Shown here in pieces: positions 11,415-21,189 of a stretch of 38,127 nucleotides of DNA (its first letter is position 1; each line of letters starts with the position of its first letter). Location of the stretch: NCBI GenBank assembly GCA_023375785.1, contig SZWC01016250.1, positions 14,643 to 52,769 on the forward strand, read 5' to 3'. The notes under the pieces were generated by a model. That model did no database searches. It was given only the letters and a program-made list of their open reading frames with translations, and was not told where the DNA came from. This DNA comes from Penium margaritaceum. Its lineage: Eukaryota; Streptophyta; Zygnematophyceae; Desmidiales; Peniaceae. The translations under genes were made by a program, and so were the position numbers.

Positions 11415-13279
11415 GTCTACCCTAATACCATCACCGTTGCGGAACAGAAGGACAAGCAGTTTTGTCGCTACTTTGTGGCGCCTGGTGCCTGTCGCAAGGC
11501 GTGGCCTCACATGCAACGTATCGTCACCCTGAATGGCACGTTTCTAAAAACGGGTACAAACAGGTGCTTCTAATCGCCTAGTTTTTTTATGCCAAATAAC
11601 AACAACGTGCCAATGGCCTATGCTTTTGTCAGGAAAGAGGACGAAGATAACTGGGGCTGGTTCTTGCTCCAACTGTCTATGGAGTACTAGACCCTGCGCA
11701 AAGGCGGCACCACCATCATCAGTGATCGTGATGCAGGTCTCCTTGCCACGATGCCGAAGCTTCTCCCTTGGGCCAACCACAAGTACTGCATGTTTCACAT
11801 CAAGGAGAACATCCGGGTGAGATACAGCAAGATAGCAGCGGATGGCACACGCGTATGAGCGAGAGGAATACAACAAGTTGAGCATTGAGCTCATGTAGAC
11901 AAACCAGGGAGTTGCTTGCTACGTCTTTGGCAATGGCGAGACGGGAGGGATCCTCTTGTGTTGCTGGAGCCGCTTCCACGGACCACCGGGGTGTGGCGGC
12001 CACACCACTAGCAATGCTGCAGAGTTGCTCAACGCTCGGATCATCAAGGCACGCAAGATGTTCCCATTCCACTGCTTTGCCAATCTTTACCCCTTCATAT
12101 AGAAGATGTTTGCAACACGTAGAAAACTGGCACACGACATCAACATGGGCAGTGAACAGGAGAGGAAGTGGACGACCACCCCCGGAAAGGTGCTCCAGCA
12201 TAATCATTTGGCACCACGAGACTACGAGGTCGTGCACACCGGGAACCTCATGGCCATGGTCACAGGCAGCAGAGGTGTACCAGGGCAGGTGGACTGCTGC
12301 ATGCGGAAGTGCAGCTGTAGCCGCTATGAGGAGTTCGGCATCCCATGTGTGTATGCATGTGCTATGCTGCTAGAGAATGGGGTGACCCTAGACAACTACA
12401 CCAACATGGCGTACAGCATCGCCGCGTGGAAGTGTTGCTATGGCTACCCAATGGCGGGCGTGAACCTTAGGGCGTTGAAACCAGCCCCGCCGGAACCAGA
12501 CCATGAGGGGGACCCCCGAGGACCCACTTGGCAGGCACCAGGCAGGCGTGCAGTGGGCCGGCCGCAAGGCAAACGCAAACGGCGGGACGATCTACTGCGC
12601 GCAAACCACATCTGTGGTCAATGTGGCCAGAAGGGCCACCCGAAGAATCGCTGCACTAACCCACCCGCAGCAACACCGGCAGAGATGGTTGCAACCTGCA
12701 TGGCTCAGCTGTGAGCACAACAGGTAGCTGCAGCCACAGGGGCTGAGGATGCTGCACGGGCCATTGTGGATGCAACAAACATGGAAGGTAGTACAAGCAC
12801 ACATACCGCTGCAGCGACTAAAGGGGCAACAACTGAAGTGGAACTTGTGGATGGCGACCTAACGCAGGAGCAGACGGCAAATGGTGAGGGAGAAGGGGGG
12901 GGGGGACCAGGAGGAGGGTTCGGAAGAGGAGGGAACAACGAGGTACTAGTCGCCAGGCCCGGTCTAGCGAATGACTACAGTTCAGAATGCACAGATTCAG
13001 AGACTTCAGTCGAGGAGTACAACCCAGACAAAGAGACAAGGAGGGCAAGGTATGAGGCAGAGGAGGCTACATTCCGTCGTCAGTATGCCATGGTCTACGA
13101 GCTAGTTCCCCGGATGGGGCTGCCAGACCTTGATATGATGCCAGAAACCGCAGAACTGTGAAGGTAACAACTTCATTACTTTTGCACATGAACCCTATGC
13201 GTTGCCATTATGTGTTCCTCATTACTTGATTGAAAGTACCGTGTGCATTGCAATGAATTAACCATGTAAACATTGTACC

Positions 13280-13605
13280 GTGATGTTGACTAACTTTCAT
13301 GCGTTCTCTGATTGCAGATCAGGAGGGCTATTCTGCTCATCCCTATCCAAGCATCAACAAGGTCAAGATCCCGGAGCACCAAAAGGGGACTTTCTATTAA
13401 GGGGTAGTTTAGACTGTAGCGTTTCAATGCGGGGGCTTGTGAACATAGCCAGATATCACGTGGCCAAGCAGAGGAGGTGTATTATGATGCTGTATAGTGT
13501 GGAGATGCCTGTCCGTATGCAGCTTGTGACGTCATCTGATGGGTCCATGATTTGCCGGTGTACATGCAAGAGTGGATTGCCTCACGTGACCTGTCTCCAT
13601 TGTGT
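13280..13605 (+). CDS. ORF with second SWIM-like zinc motif, truncated by gap
   Basis: Downstream of the transposase an open frame reads to the assembly gap. Its end, CRCTCKSGLPHVTCLHC (about 13554-13604), has the C-x-C ... C-x-H spacing of a SWIM-type zinc finger. A possible splice acceptor (ATTGCAG, ending about 13318) precedes the better-looking part, so the first residues may be intronic. It may be an additional exon of the MULE gene or a separate MULE-carried protein. The rest is in the N-gap. Function is unknown beyond likely zinc binding. Confidence 0.4.
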
Positions 13606-13802
13606 NNNNNNNNNNNNNNNNNNNNNNNNNNNNNNNNNNNNNNNNNNNNNNNNNNNNNNNNNNNNNNNNNNNNNNNNNNNNNNNNNNNNNNNNNNNNNNN
13701 NNNNNNNNNNNNNNNNNNNNNNNNNNNNNNNNNNNNNNNNNNNNNNNNNNNNNNNNNNNNNNNNNNNNNNNNNNNNNNNNNNNNNNNNNNNNNNNNNNNN
13801 NN
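13606..13802. other. Assembly gap (197 N)
   Basis: Unsequenced bases between the SWIM-like ORF and the 73-bp satellite; probably caused by the satellite. Confidence 0.99.
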
Positions 13803-14430
13803 AGACATGATTATGGGTACTCCAGGCATGATTTTGCAGAAATCTTGGCAAAATGTACTAGAGAGTGGCTACTCCAGACGTTATTATGGATACTCTGGAA
13901 ATGATTTTGCAGACTTCTTGGCACAATGTACTCAAGTGTGGGTACACCAAGCATGATTATGGGTACTCCAGACATGAATTTGGAGAAATCTTGGCACAGT
14001 GTACTCGATAGTGGGTACTCCAGACATGATTTTGTAGAATTCTTGGTACAATGTAATTGAGTGTGGGTATACCATACATGATTATGGGTACTTCATGCAT
14101 GATTTTGCAGAAAGCTTGGCATAGTGTACTCGAGAGTGGGTAATTCAGACATGATTATGGATACTGTAGACATGATTTTGCAGACTTCTGGGCATAATGG
14201 ACTTGACTGTGGGTACTCCACACATGATTATGAGTACTCCACATGTGATTTTGCAGAATTCTTCGCATAATGTACTCGAGTATGGGTACTCAAGACATGA
14301 TTTTGGGTACTGTAGACATGATTTTGCAGAATTCATCGCACATTGTACTCGAGCGTGGGTACTCCAGACATGATTTTGCATAATGCATGGCCCAATGTAG
14401 GGGAGTGTGGGTACTCCAGACACGATTTTC
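13803..14430. repeat. Satellite array with 73-bp and 52-bp units
   Basis: About nine units built on GGGTACTCCAGACATGATT and TTGCAGAATTCTTGGCACA words. The TTGGCA-type landmark recurs at 13844, 13917, 13990, 14042, 14115, 14188, 14261, 14334 and 14386. Spacing is therefore 73 bp, with two 52-bp units. The missing 21 bp equals one internal GGGTACTCCAGACATGATTA submodule, so each long unit itself holds a small duplication. It lies inside the MULE. Confidence 0.85.
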
Positions 14431-15579
14431 AGAAAAAATATGCTCTTAAGCTGAAAACAAAGGGCCATGTAGAAAGGAAAAGACAGAATCGATCTTCACT
14501 TAGATGGTAAAAAGTGAGCATTCAAGAAATGAATATCCAATGTGAAACCCTCATGCCCGTGCAAAGAGGGGGCATACTGGACATGATTTGGCAAAAAACA
14601 ACAAAGTTTAACATGCGCAGGGGCCACTACGGACACGGTGGTTCAGTCCATACACACGGCTCGCAAGGCTCGGGACAGTTTGGCGGACGCCAACTCGGCA
14701 TGGGCCTTCCCAAGTTCCACACCATATGTCATGGAGTCACAGAAGCTAGGGCACATGATGCTTCTTCATAGCCCAACTGACGGTTGTGTGCTACATACCG
14801 GTCCCACTCCTTCAATGCGACCAATGCTCATTGAGCCGCCACAGGGTCCGCTACGGGTGTACCCCATCCATGATGTGCCGGGCCGTTCAGACGTCCATCG
14901 GTGTACATCTCGATGAAACGTGGAGTCACCTTATGTGAATACTTAGCAAAGTGGACTGACTGAGAAGCACTTTAAGTACACACGATTGTACCTGTTTGTG
15001 GTGCAAACCAGTACAATGAACAGGTTCGACTCTGGAACTCTTTATTGGTTCTTGGCAACGTTTGAGATGCAGACCCGGTCCGATTACTTGTCCTACGATT
15101 TGGAACGTAGTGCTGCAATGTTGGACAAGCAGAATTAACCTGCCCGTGTCCACGTGGAAACGGGCTACACGCATTAACCGTGCATCGGTGGCAACATGAC
15201 ATAGTCCTGCGACACACGGTCCCACATCCGCCCGGGTGGGGCTACGTCGTCCCATTGGGCCATCGTCCACTTTCAGTGTGGACATCTCTACTCGACCAAT
15301 GGGCTTCAACGTATGATGTAAGCGATGTCGCGTCATACTGTGTCAAATGCACTAATCATTTACATACCGTTTGCAACAACAAGCCCAACATGCAAACGTA
15401 AACAAACAACGACCCTAAACCAAGATGTCGAGTAGCAAATTAGGGTCTTGTTACATTATTTAAGCGACAGTGTGGTCGGCTAGCGATGACGTTCTTACGA
15501 AGGTGTGTCGACGTCGACATCGCTAACCCCAAACCCCCTAGAAGGACGGAGTAGTAATGTACCCATCATTTCGCCAAGT
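14431..15579. other. MULE interior, nothing recognised
   Basis: Short ORFs only, the longest 136 codons at 14926-15336 (-), with no domain that could be named. No repeats stand out until 15580. Confidence 0.5.
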
Positions 15580-15705
15580 AAAGCAGCGGTGTCCATAGGA
15601 AAAAACAAGCTGATAGCGGTGTCCAGAGTTGAAAACGGAAAGATGGCGGTATCCATAATCGAAAACGACATGACAACGGTGTCCATGTTTTTCTTCGTGC
15701 GAGCA
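15580..15705 (+). repeat. Inverted repeat arm, left
   Basis: Contains four copies of a GGTGTCCATA-like word followed by GAAAACG. Its reverse complement matches 16545-16672 over roughly 125 bp with many transitions. Possible subterminal repeat of the MULE or the arm of a nested non-autonomous element. Confidence 0.6.
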
Positions 15706-15849
15706 AAATCGGGCACGGCTGATACATTTTTCATGTATATATCACGTTTGACATGGCTTTTGACTTCGACCTTCGCCGGTCGTCACGAGCTCGTAGGAGG
15801 ACTTCGCATCGAAACCTCGTTGCAAGCGTGCGATGACCATGCCAAACCC

Positions 15850-16329
15850 CCCATTTAAACTAGGGGGTTTGTTGTAGGTTGGGGGGGGGGTTGCAGGATG
15901 CGGCACATGCTGTGATAAAGGAAAGGGGACCTGCCGGGCTCCGCTATCGCAGGACCCGGAAGGTGCCCGGGCAAGAAAAAAAAGATCACCCAACCCCCCT
16001 GTGTAACTAGGGGGGTTGTCGAATGTTAGCAGGAGGTTTGCGAGATGCGGCGCACGTGTGATCGAAGAAAGGGAATCTGCCGGGCCCCGCTACCGCGGGG
16101 CCCGGTACATGCCCGGGAAAGTAAAAAAAAATAAGACCCAAACCCTCCAGTGTAACTAGGGGGTTTCTGGAAGATTAGGGGAGGGTTTGTGAGATGTGGC
16201 ACACGTGTGATAGAAGAAAGGGAATCTGCCAGGCCCCGCTGCCACGGGGCCCAGCAGATGCCCGGGCAAGTAAAAAATAAACCCAAATGCCCTAGTGTAA
16301 CTAGGGGGTTTGTCGGATATTGGGCAGGG

Positions 16330-16330
<1 letters not shown>
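15850..16330. repeat. About 147-bp tandem repeat, three units plus a partial
   Basis: The landmark AACTAGGGGG recurs at 15858, 16005, 16154 and 16299 (periods 147, 149 and 145 bp). Each unit holds a GC-rich palindrome, a GCCCGGG word and an A-rich tract. The array ends at a 34-G run. Confidence 0.85.
16080..16105. repeat. Perfect GC hairpin inside the 147-bp unit
   Basis: Arms CCGGGCCCCGC (16080-16090) and GCGGGGCCCGG (16095-16105) with a TACC loop are fully complementary. Equivalent positions of neighbouring units are only partly paired. It is followed by an A-rich, not T-rich, run, so a bacterial-type terminator is not implied. Confidence 0.85.

Positions 16331-16364
<34 letters not shown>
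16331..16364. repeat. 34-base poly-G run
   Basis: Uninterrupted G run at the end of the 147-bp array. Its exact length is unreliable in any sequencing technology. Confidence 0.9.
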
Positions 16365-16366
<2 letters not shown>

Positions 16367-16385
16367 GCGAGATGCGGCGCACCCT

Positions 16386-16431
16386 GTCGCGAGTTTTGGA
16401 GCTTGCGCTCGCGACCTCCAAAACTCGTGAC
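16386..16431. repeat. Imperfect hairpin, 16-bp arms
   Basis: GTCGCGAGTTTTGGAG (16386-16401) pairs with CTCCAAAACTCGTGAC (16416-16431), 15 of 16 matching, around a 14-base loop. Confidence 0.8.
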
Positions 16432-16479
16432 AAGGTTACTTCTGACATCGGCAATTCCAGTGTCAGCGTCGCCCACTTT

Positions 16480-16513
16480 GCCCTCGAAGTTGGCAAAGTC
16501 CGACTTCGAGGGC
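16480..16513. repeat. Perfect hairpin, 11-bp arms
   Basis: GCCCTCGAAGT (16480-16490) and ACTTCGAGGGC (16503-16513) are exact complements with a 12-base loop. It lies about 50 bp after the previous hairpin. Confidence 0.8.
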
Positions 16514-16544
16514 GTGAGTACATTTGTCTTTGTTTTCAGTTTTC

Positions 16545-16672
16545 GCACGCACGACAAAAAACATGGGCACCGCTGTCATGTTGTTTCGACTACGGACAGG
16601 GGTGTCTTTCCGTTCTCGACTCTGGACACCATCGTCGGTTCGTTTTCGACCATGGACACCGCCGATATAACG
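16545..16672 (-). repeat. Inverted repeat arm, right
   Basis: Reverse-complement partner of 15580-15705, with CATGG-ACACC words and a shared CTTTCCGTT block. Together the arms enclose the 147-bp array, the G run and the two hairpins. Confidence 0.6.
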
Positions 16673-16781
16673 ACCAAAACGATGGACACTGAAGCATTCG
16701 TGCCCCATCTAGAATTCGTTGAAAAAATGGGGGTGATGTAGCCATAACTCTCAGAATGGGGGAAGGTTAGGAAGCTAATGA

Positions 16782-16891
16782 AAAAACAGGGGCGATCTTG
16801 CCAAAAGTTTTTCGAATGGGGGCGACCTGGCCATTTGTTCTCAGAATGGGGGCGTCTCACACATCGTCGGCCAAAAACGGGGGCGATATAG
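16782..16891 (-). repeat. MULE right terminal inverted repeat
   Basis: Inverted copy of 9081-9190, with GGGGGCG cores at 16818-16824, 16848-16854 and about 16879-16885. The unit type extends inward to about 16730 with more divergence. Confidence 0.7.
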
Positions 16892-16908
16892 GAATTAGTC
16901 GATGATTA

Positions 16909-17216
16909 TAGGGCACAATTTACACAATCATTACGGGGTTGTCTCAATTTGGCATGTTTTGTGATGCACGACATCATGTTTTGAATGGATGATGGAGTTG
17001 AAGTTTTGTCATCCCATGTGGAATGAAGAGGTCAACGGTAAGTAACAGTGGGGCATGGTACAAGACGTTCGCAGACACTTAGTGGAACAGTCGACCAAGC
17101 CATGTCAGACAACTTTGTCCAAGACATCACTAGAAGTTGTGAAAACTCTTCGGATGTGTCACTTTACTGATACACTTAAACAATTCATCGATATTTCAAC
17201 CTTTGTTTCACATAAT
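16909..17216 (+). pseudogene. Harbinger-type transposase C-terminal fragment, copy B
   Basis: Closely matches copy A from about 6838 to 7140. It retains NLACFVMHDIMF and then several in-frame stops. Everything upstream of the RMPQFTQ region is missing, cut at the MULE junction. The right end is interrupted by Copia element 2, and the homology resumes at 25925. Confidence 0.8.
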
Positions 17217-18068
17217 TGTTGCTTTTTTGCGCATCCTCATTGTGCTCTTTTGTGTCCTCCCGGCTTGCGTACATCGGCATGCAGATGACTGACAGCGAGA
17301 CTCGACGCTGCTCGCGTGTCATTCGTTGGAGCCGACGCACGCTAAGGCCTACTCGTAGTTTGCTGGAACCTCCTCTCTCCGGCGACATGCTCAGCTCCAT
17401 CAACAGGCTTCCTTGGCGGTCGGGCCGCTGGTGGTCACTGCCACCGCGGATGCTGTCTGCATGCGTCAGGCACTGGATCTGACTGTACCATTGCTTCTAC
17501 ATCATCATACTCTGCCTAGAAACCATGTCTCATGTTGCATGGCACTACTTGGCATCGTGGACCATCGTAGATAGTGCCTGGGTTCGGGTAGCCATAACTA
17601 TTTGATGCTATTTTTCTAGCTGTTTTTTTACCGCACGACTGCGTTCGCAACACTGGTATTATGGTATAGTCCACTTTTCAGACAAAACGGACGACGCCAG
17701 GGTTTGGGGCTGTCGGCCGTCTAGCAGGGCTCACCGAGAAAACCCTGCGTGCCAGAAAATAGGTCTAGGACTATTTTCTGATTGGCTGTTTAGCTCAGTA
17801 ACAAGCTCTACGGAGCTGGGGGGGGGAGCTAGAACTTGGAGGGGTCTTCCATTCTTGCTCATTCTTCATTCATAATCAGTCACTTTCAGTTTTCAGCTGC
17901 TTTCTGGCGCTAACACCAGCGCGCTCATTTCTGAGTAACAAACCCAGAGCCTCCAAACTTAGACTCTAGAGCAGCACATTGAGGGGGAAGCAGACTTAAG
18001 CAACGAGCATGAAAGCCCGCAAGCTCCATCAACAACGCTGCTGCCCCAACCTGCTGCCTAGCTTTCCA
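17217..18068 (+). repeat. Copia element 2: 5' LTR
   Basis: 852 bp from TGTTGC to TTTCCA, matched by 25088-25924. It should carry the promoter and polyadenylation site; no certain TATA box was identified. The end is set by the CA terminus and the nearby primer-binding site. Confidence 0.85.
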
Positions 18069-18071
18069 TTT

Positions 18072-18083
18072 TGGTATCAGAGC
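18072..18083 (+). promoter_or_regulatory. Primer-binding site for initiator-Met tRNA, element 2
   Basis: TGGTATCAGAGC, three bases after the LTR end. This is the standard plant Ty1/Copia primer-binding site, complementary to the 3' end of tRNA-iMet, which primes minus-strand synthesis. Confidence 0.95.
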
Positions 18084-18359
18084 TTGAGCGTAGCAGCAGC
18101 AGCAGAAGATGAGCCTACAGGTACTAGACAATGCCGGCGGACCCCCATACGTGCCGGTGCAAGGGAAATGCTGCCAAATGTTTTCTAGCAGCATTGACAC
18201 GCCTGGTAGCGGCGTCAGAGTTTTTCCCACGGGCACTGGGCCAGGGGAAATGCTACCAGATTTGTCCCGGTAACACTGACCCCCACGCGTGATGCGAGGA
18301 GGTGAGCGGCAGGCCGCGTCTGACACTTGCAGGCGACGACGCACGCGGCAACGTCATCC

Positions 18360-19560
18360 AGGTGCAATGACTGCCACCAACGAGCAGCAGTAGCAGCTTG
18401 CTGCAACAGTAGTGGCAGGCAATACTAGCAAGCAGTGGCAGCAGTAGCCAGTAGTAGCTGCGTAAGGTAACAGCAGCCGGCAGCAGCAGCAGCTCGCAGC
18501 AGCTACAGCCTGTAATAGTAAGCAGCAACGGCGGCCAGCAGCAGCAGCTCGTAGTAGCAGTAGTAGCGGTAGTAAGTACCAGTAGCATCAGCGATCAACA
18601 GTAGCAACAAGTTGCAGCAGCCACAGTATGAAACAGCAGCAGAAGCCGGCTGCAGCAACAGTAGCAGCGAGTAGCAACCGGCAGCAGCCAGTAGCAGTTG
18701 TTGCTCACAGCCCGTAGCTCGTCGCGAGCGACGGGCTGCAAGCAGTGAGCCCACTGCTCACAGCGAGCAGCGGACTGTTGGTAGCAAGCAGCGAGCTCAG
18801 TGCGCACAGCCCGCTGCCCACAACAAGCAACGAAGCTCGCTGTGACAGACGATAGGAAAAAAAGGGGAAAAAAATCCCCCACCCAAGCAGCAGCTATCAT
18901 AGCTACTATAGCAGCCACAGTAGCCACAACAGCATGCAGCAGCAACAGTAGCAATAATTGCTGCTGCAATACCACCCGCAGCAGCAGTAGTAGCAGCTAC
19001 AACAGCAGCTGCACTAGCAGTAGTAGCAATAGCAGCAACAGCAGCAGCAACTATAGTAGCGGGAGAAGCAAGCAGCGGCAGTGGCAACACCAGCGGCAGC
19101 AGCGGCATCAACAACAGCCGTCATTGTAGTCATGCAACAACGACCCCAACAATGGCCACTACTGATGTCAGCATCTCACTACTGACGTCACTGCTAATGT
19201 CATCAACAAGACCAAAAATAGGGGGACGGGGGAAGAAACTCTACAACAGTAACCCTACTTCAAATGCGGCGGTAGGTATTGACGTCAGCCGTCCAAGGCT
19301 CACGTCGCTGTTGATATCAGTAGCACAAAGAAAGCCAAATAGATGGGGCACCAAAATCCACCATGGCTAACAGCCCCAATAGGGAGGGGTCCTCCTCCGT
19401 TGGGGGGACCTCCAGGGAGTACCCCCCCTTTTTCTTGTAGCAGCTTTAGGAGATGCAGTAGTAGTAGCAGCAGTAGCAGTAGTAGTATTAGCAACGGCAG
19501 TAGCAACAGCAGGAGCACTAGGAGCAACAGTAGTAGCATTAGCAGCAGCAGCAGCAGCCC
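18360..19560 (+). repeat. CAG/TAG trinucleotide-rich leader, element 2
   Basis: Between primer site and gag, the + strand is dominated by CAG, TAG and CAA triplets (densest at 18370-18720, 18890-19110 and 19440-19560). The last block is in the gag frame and starts with ATG at 19453; it would read as a glutamine run broken by many TAG codons. A comparable tract lies in the leader of element 3. Confidence 0.85.
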
Positions 19561-20548
19561 ACAGGCATCGTCGCCGGCATCCCTGACCCCCTGGCTGTCA
19601 TTCAGTAACAGCTCGCCGCCTTGACAAGGCAGCTTGCAGCACCGCAGCCACTGGCCTCACAGACTCCCACCTGTGCCCCGCCGTCGTTCATTCCTCCTGG
19701 GCACGCCAGCCCCGCTGTGTCCACTGCCACGCATTACCTGGCACAGCAACAAACTGAGAGCCATCGGCAGACAGTGGCCTCCATCCTTGGCCCCACTCTT
19801 GACGCCGGCCGCAGGCAAAAGGACCTTAAGACGCCGCCCCCGTCGCTTCAGGCAGGCGAGCAGTTTCGCACTTGGGAGCTCAGCTTCCGTATCTGGGTGT
19901 AGGGTGAAGGCTTGTTGGCCTATTACACCCTTCCGTACGACTCCACTCAGGCCAACCAGCTTTATGACGGTGGTCGCATCGTACGCGCCCTCATCCCCGT
20001 CGCTCCTCCGGCTTCCCGCCTAGCCCTAGAGCCCATCCTCAGCGATTTCACCGCTGGCGGGACCCCAGACCCTGCAGCCGCATGGCACATCCTCACCCAT
20101 CCCCATCGCCTGTCCAGCGACGCTGAGACCAGCCGTCTGCTGCGGGAGTTCAACTCCGTGCACATGGGGGAGACCGAGACAGTCACCACTTACTAGCAAC
20201 GGGCTGAGGACATCCTCCGTCGCCTAGGTACCTCTGCTCCACCCCCTCTGGCCACGCTCCTCACCATCAAGCACGGTGCCACCGACGCGTACGTGGACGT
20301 CTTCGTCCACTACTCCCAGGATGTCCTCTCTATCATGGTGGCCCAGGGCACCCTCATGCCCTAGGCATACGAGCTCTTCCTCAGGATTGAGGAAGCTCAC
20401 ATGGAGTCCCGCCTCCAGCGCACAGAGGCCCTCGCCTCCCCTGCCGTTTCTTCCGTGGCCGTCGCTTCCCCCGCAGCAGCTACCTCCACCAGCTTCTCAG
20501 CGTCCGGGATGAAGAAGCACCAAAAGGCAAAGGTCAGTAGCAGCAGCA
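19453..20548 (+). pseudogene. Copia element 2: gag (capsid), decayed
   Basis: Gag forms the virus-like particle. Frame 1 gives PTGIVAGIPDPLAVI (19558 on), QFRTWELSFRIWV, GEGLLAYYTLPYD, LLREFNSVHMGETETVTTY, and AYELFLRIEEAHMESRL near 20365, a typical Copia gag order. Stops are TAA at 19606 and TAG at 19900, 20194 and 20362; TAG frequently follows or replaces Gln- or Trp-like positions. The N-terminus merges into the CAG/TAG tract, so the true start is uncertain. The frame shifts near 20540, just before the zinc knuckle. Confidence 0.75.
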
Positions 20549-20588
20549 GTTGCAGAAGTTGACTGGGTCCAGCGATGGTGGCTCGGTC

Positions 20589-20630
20589 TGCCACAACTAT
20601 GGCCACCTAGGGCACGAGTGGTACACGTGC
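20589..20630 (+). pseudogene. Gag zinc knuckle, element 2, one ligand lost
   Basis: Frame 0 reads CHNYGHLGHEWYTC. Spacing is that of the CCHC nucleic-acid-binding knuckle, but the second Cys is Tyr (TAT at 20598, one G-to-A step from TGT). It would not bind zinc normally. Confidence 0.75.
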
Positions 20631-21189
20631 CCTCTACCCATGGAGGAGGTGCCCGTCATTACCACCGTGCGCGGCCAGTGGGAGCGCCGTCTCGCCTCTG
20701 CCGCCGTTGTCGCCGGCCCTGACGCCTCAACCCAGTCCAGTAGCTCGACTTCTCTGACAGCCACATGGGTCCCGCCGACGCCAACTCCATAGCAGCATTT
20801 TCCGTAACAGTCGGCGCCTACGTTCCTTCACCGAGACAGTCCTCCTTCTATCTGGGCTCAGGCGTTGTCACTTTGCACTCAGTCTACACTCCCGGGCCAT
20901 ATACGCGTGAGCGTCAGTTGGAGCAGTTCATTGAGCTCCAGCTACTCCTGCCTCGCCCTCCCCCCAGGTAAGTGCGAGTTGTGTCACCTCCTGCTTGTCT
21001 CACTTGCCATGCATGACTAAGATTGAGCTACGGCTGTGTCCTGCTTCCTGGTCTGTCTCACCATCTTCCGTGGTCTCCTCTATCCCCCTCCGTGACGTCG
21101 TTGTCTGGCTAGATGATTGGCAGTCTTGGTTCGCGCCCCCTTCCACCGCGTCCCTGTGTCTTGCTTGTTGCCATGTGACTGTCAGAGAT

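Larger units (their letters stand above)
10532..13161 (+). pseudogene. MULE transposase (MuDR family), broken
   Basis: Order of parts: an acidic start, the MuDR N-terminal DNA-binding region (VEFQTMEECHCAIEEYA, then YRWVIRARM and VDGHKC), the DDE core, a SWIM finger and a CCHC knuckle. In the core LNGTFLKTG (11526-11552) has Asn for the first catalytic Asp at 11532. The second Asp (ISDRD, 11724) and the Glu (SNAAELLN, 12022) remain. The SWIM finger (CSC at 12310, CVY at 12346) has Tyr where His is needed (12352). The knuckle CGQCGQKGHPKNRC (12613-12654) is intact. A likely intron is 11308-11414. TGA at 12712 interrupts the frame, yet the same frame continues to 13161 with an acidic tail. Other damage: TAG at 12100 and near 11689, paired single-base indels near 11550-11600, and frame loss at 11811-11990. 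Confidence 0.8.
9081..16891 (+). mobile_element. Mutator-like element (MULE), about 7.8 kb
   Basis: The unit is bounded by matching inverted ends (9081-9190 and 16782-16891) and contains a MuDR-type transposase in between. It sits between copies A and B of the Harbinger-type unit. Outer boundaries are accurate only to about 20 bp, and no 9-bp target duplication could be identified. Internal features are a two-part gene region, a satellite array, 147-bp repeats, hairpins and an assembly gap. Confidence 0.65.

Noticed and set aside
13803..14430. Possible CRISPR-like array
   Set aside because: Units are contiguous tandem repeats with no unique spacers, and the genome is eukaryotic.
16080..16105. 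Rho-independent terminator
   Set aside because: The hairpin lies in an A-rich, not T-rich, repeat of a eukaryotic transposon.
16331..16364. G-quadruplex regulatory element
   Set aside because: A pure poly-G run of uncertain length next to other poly-G assembly ends is more likely a sequencing or assembly feature.
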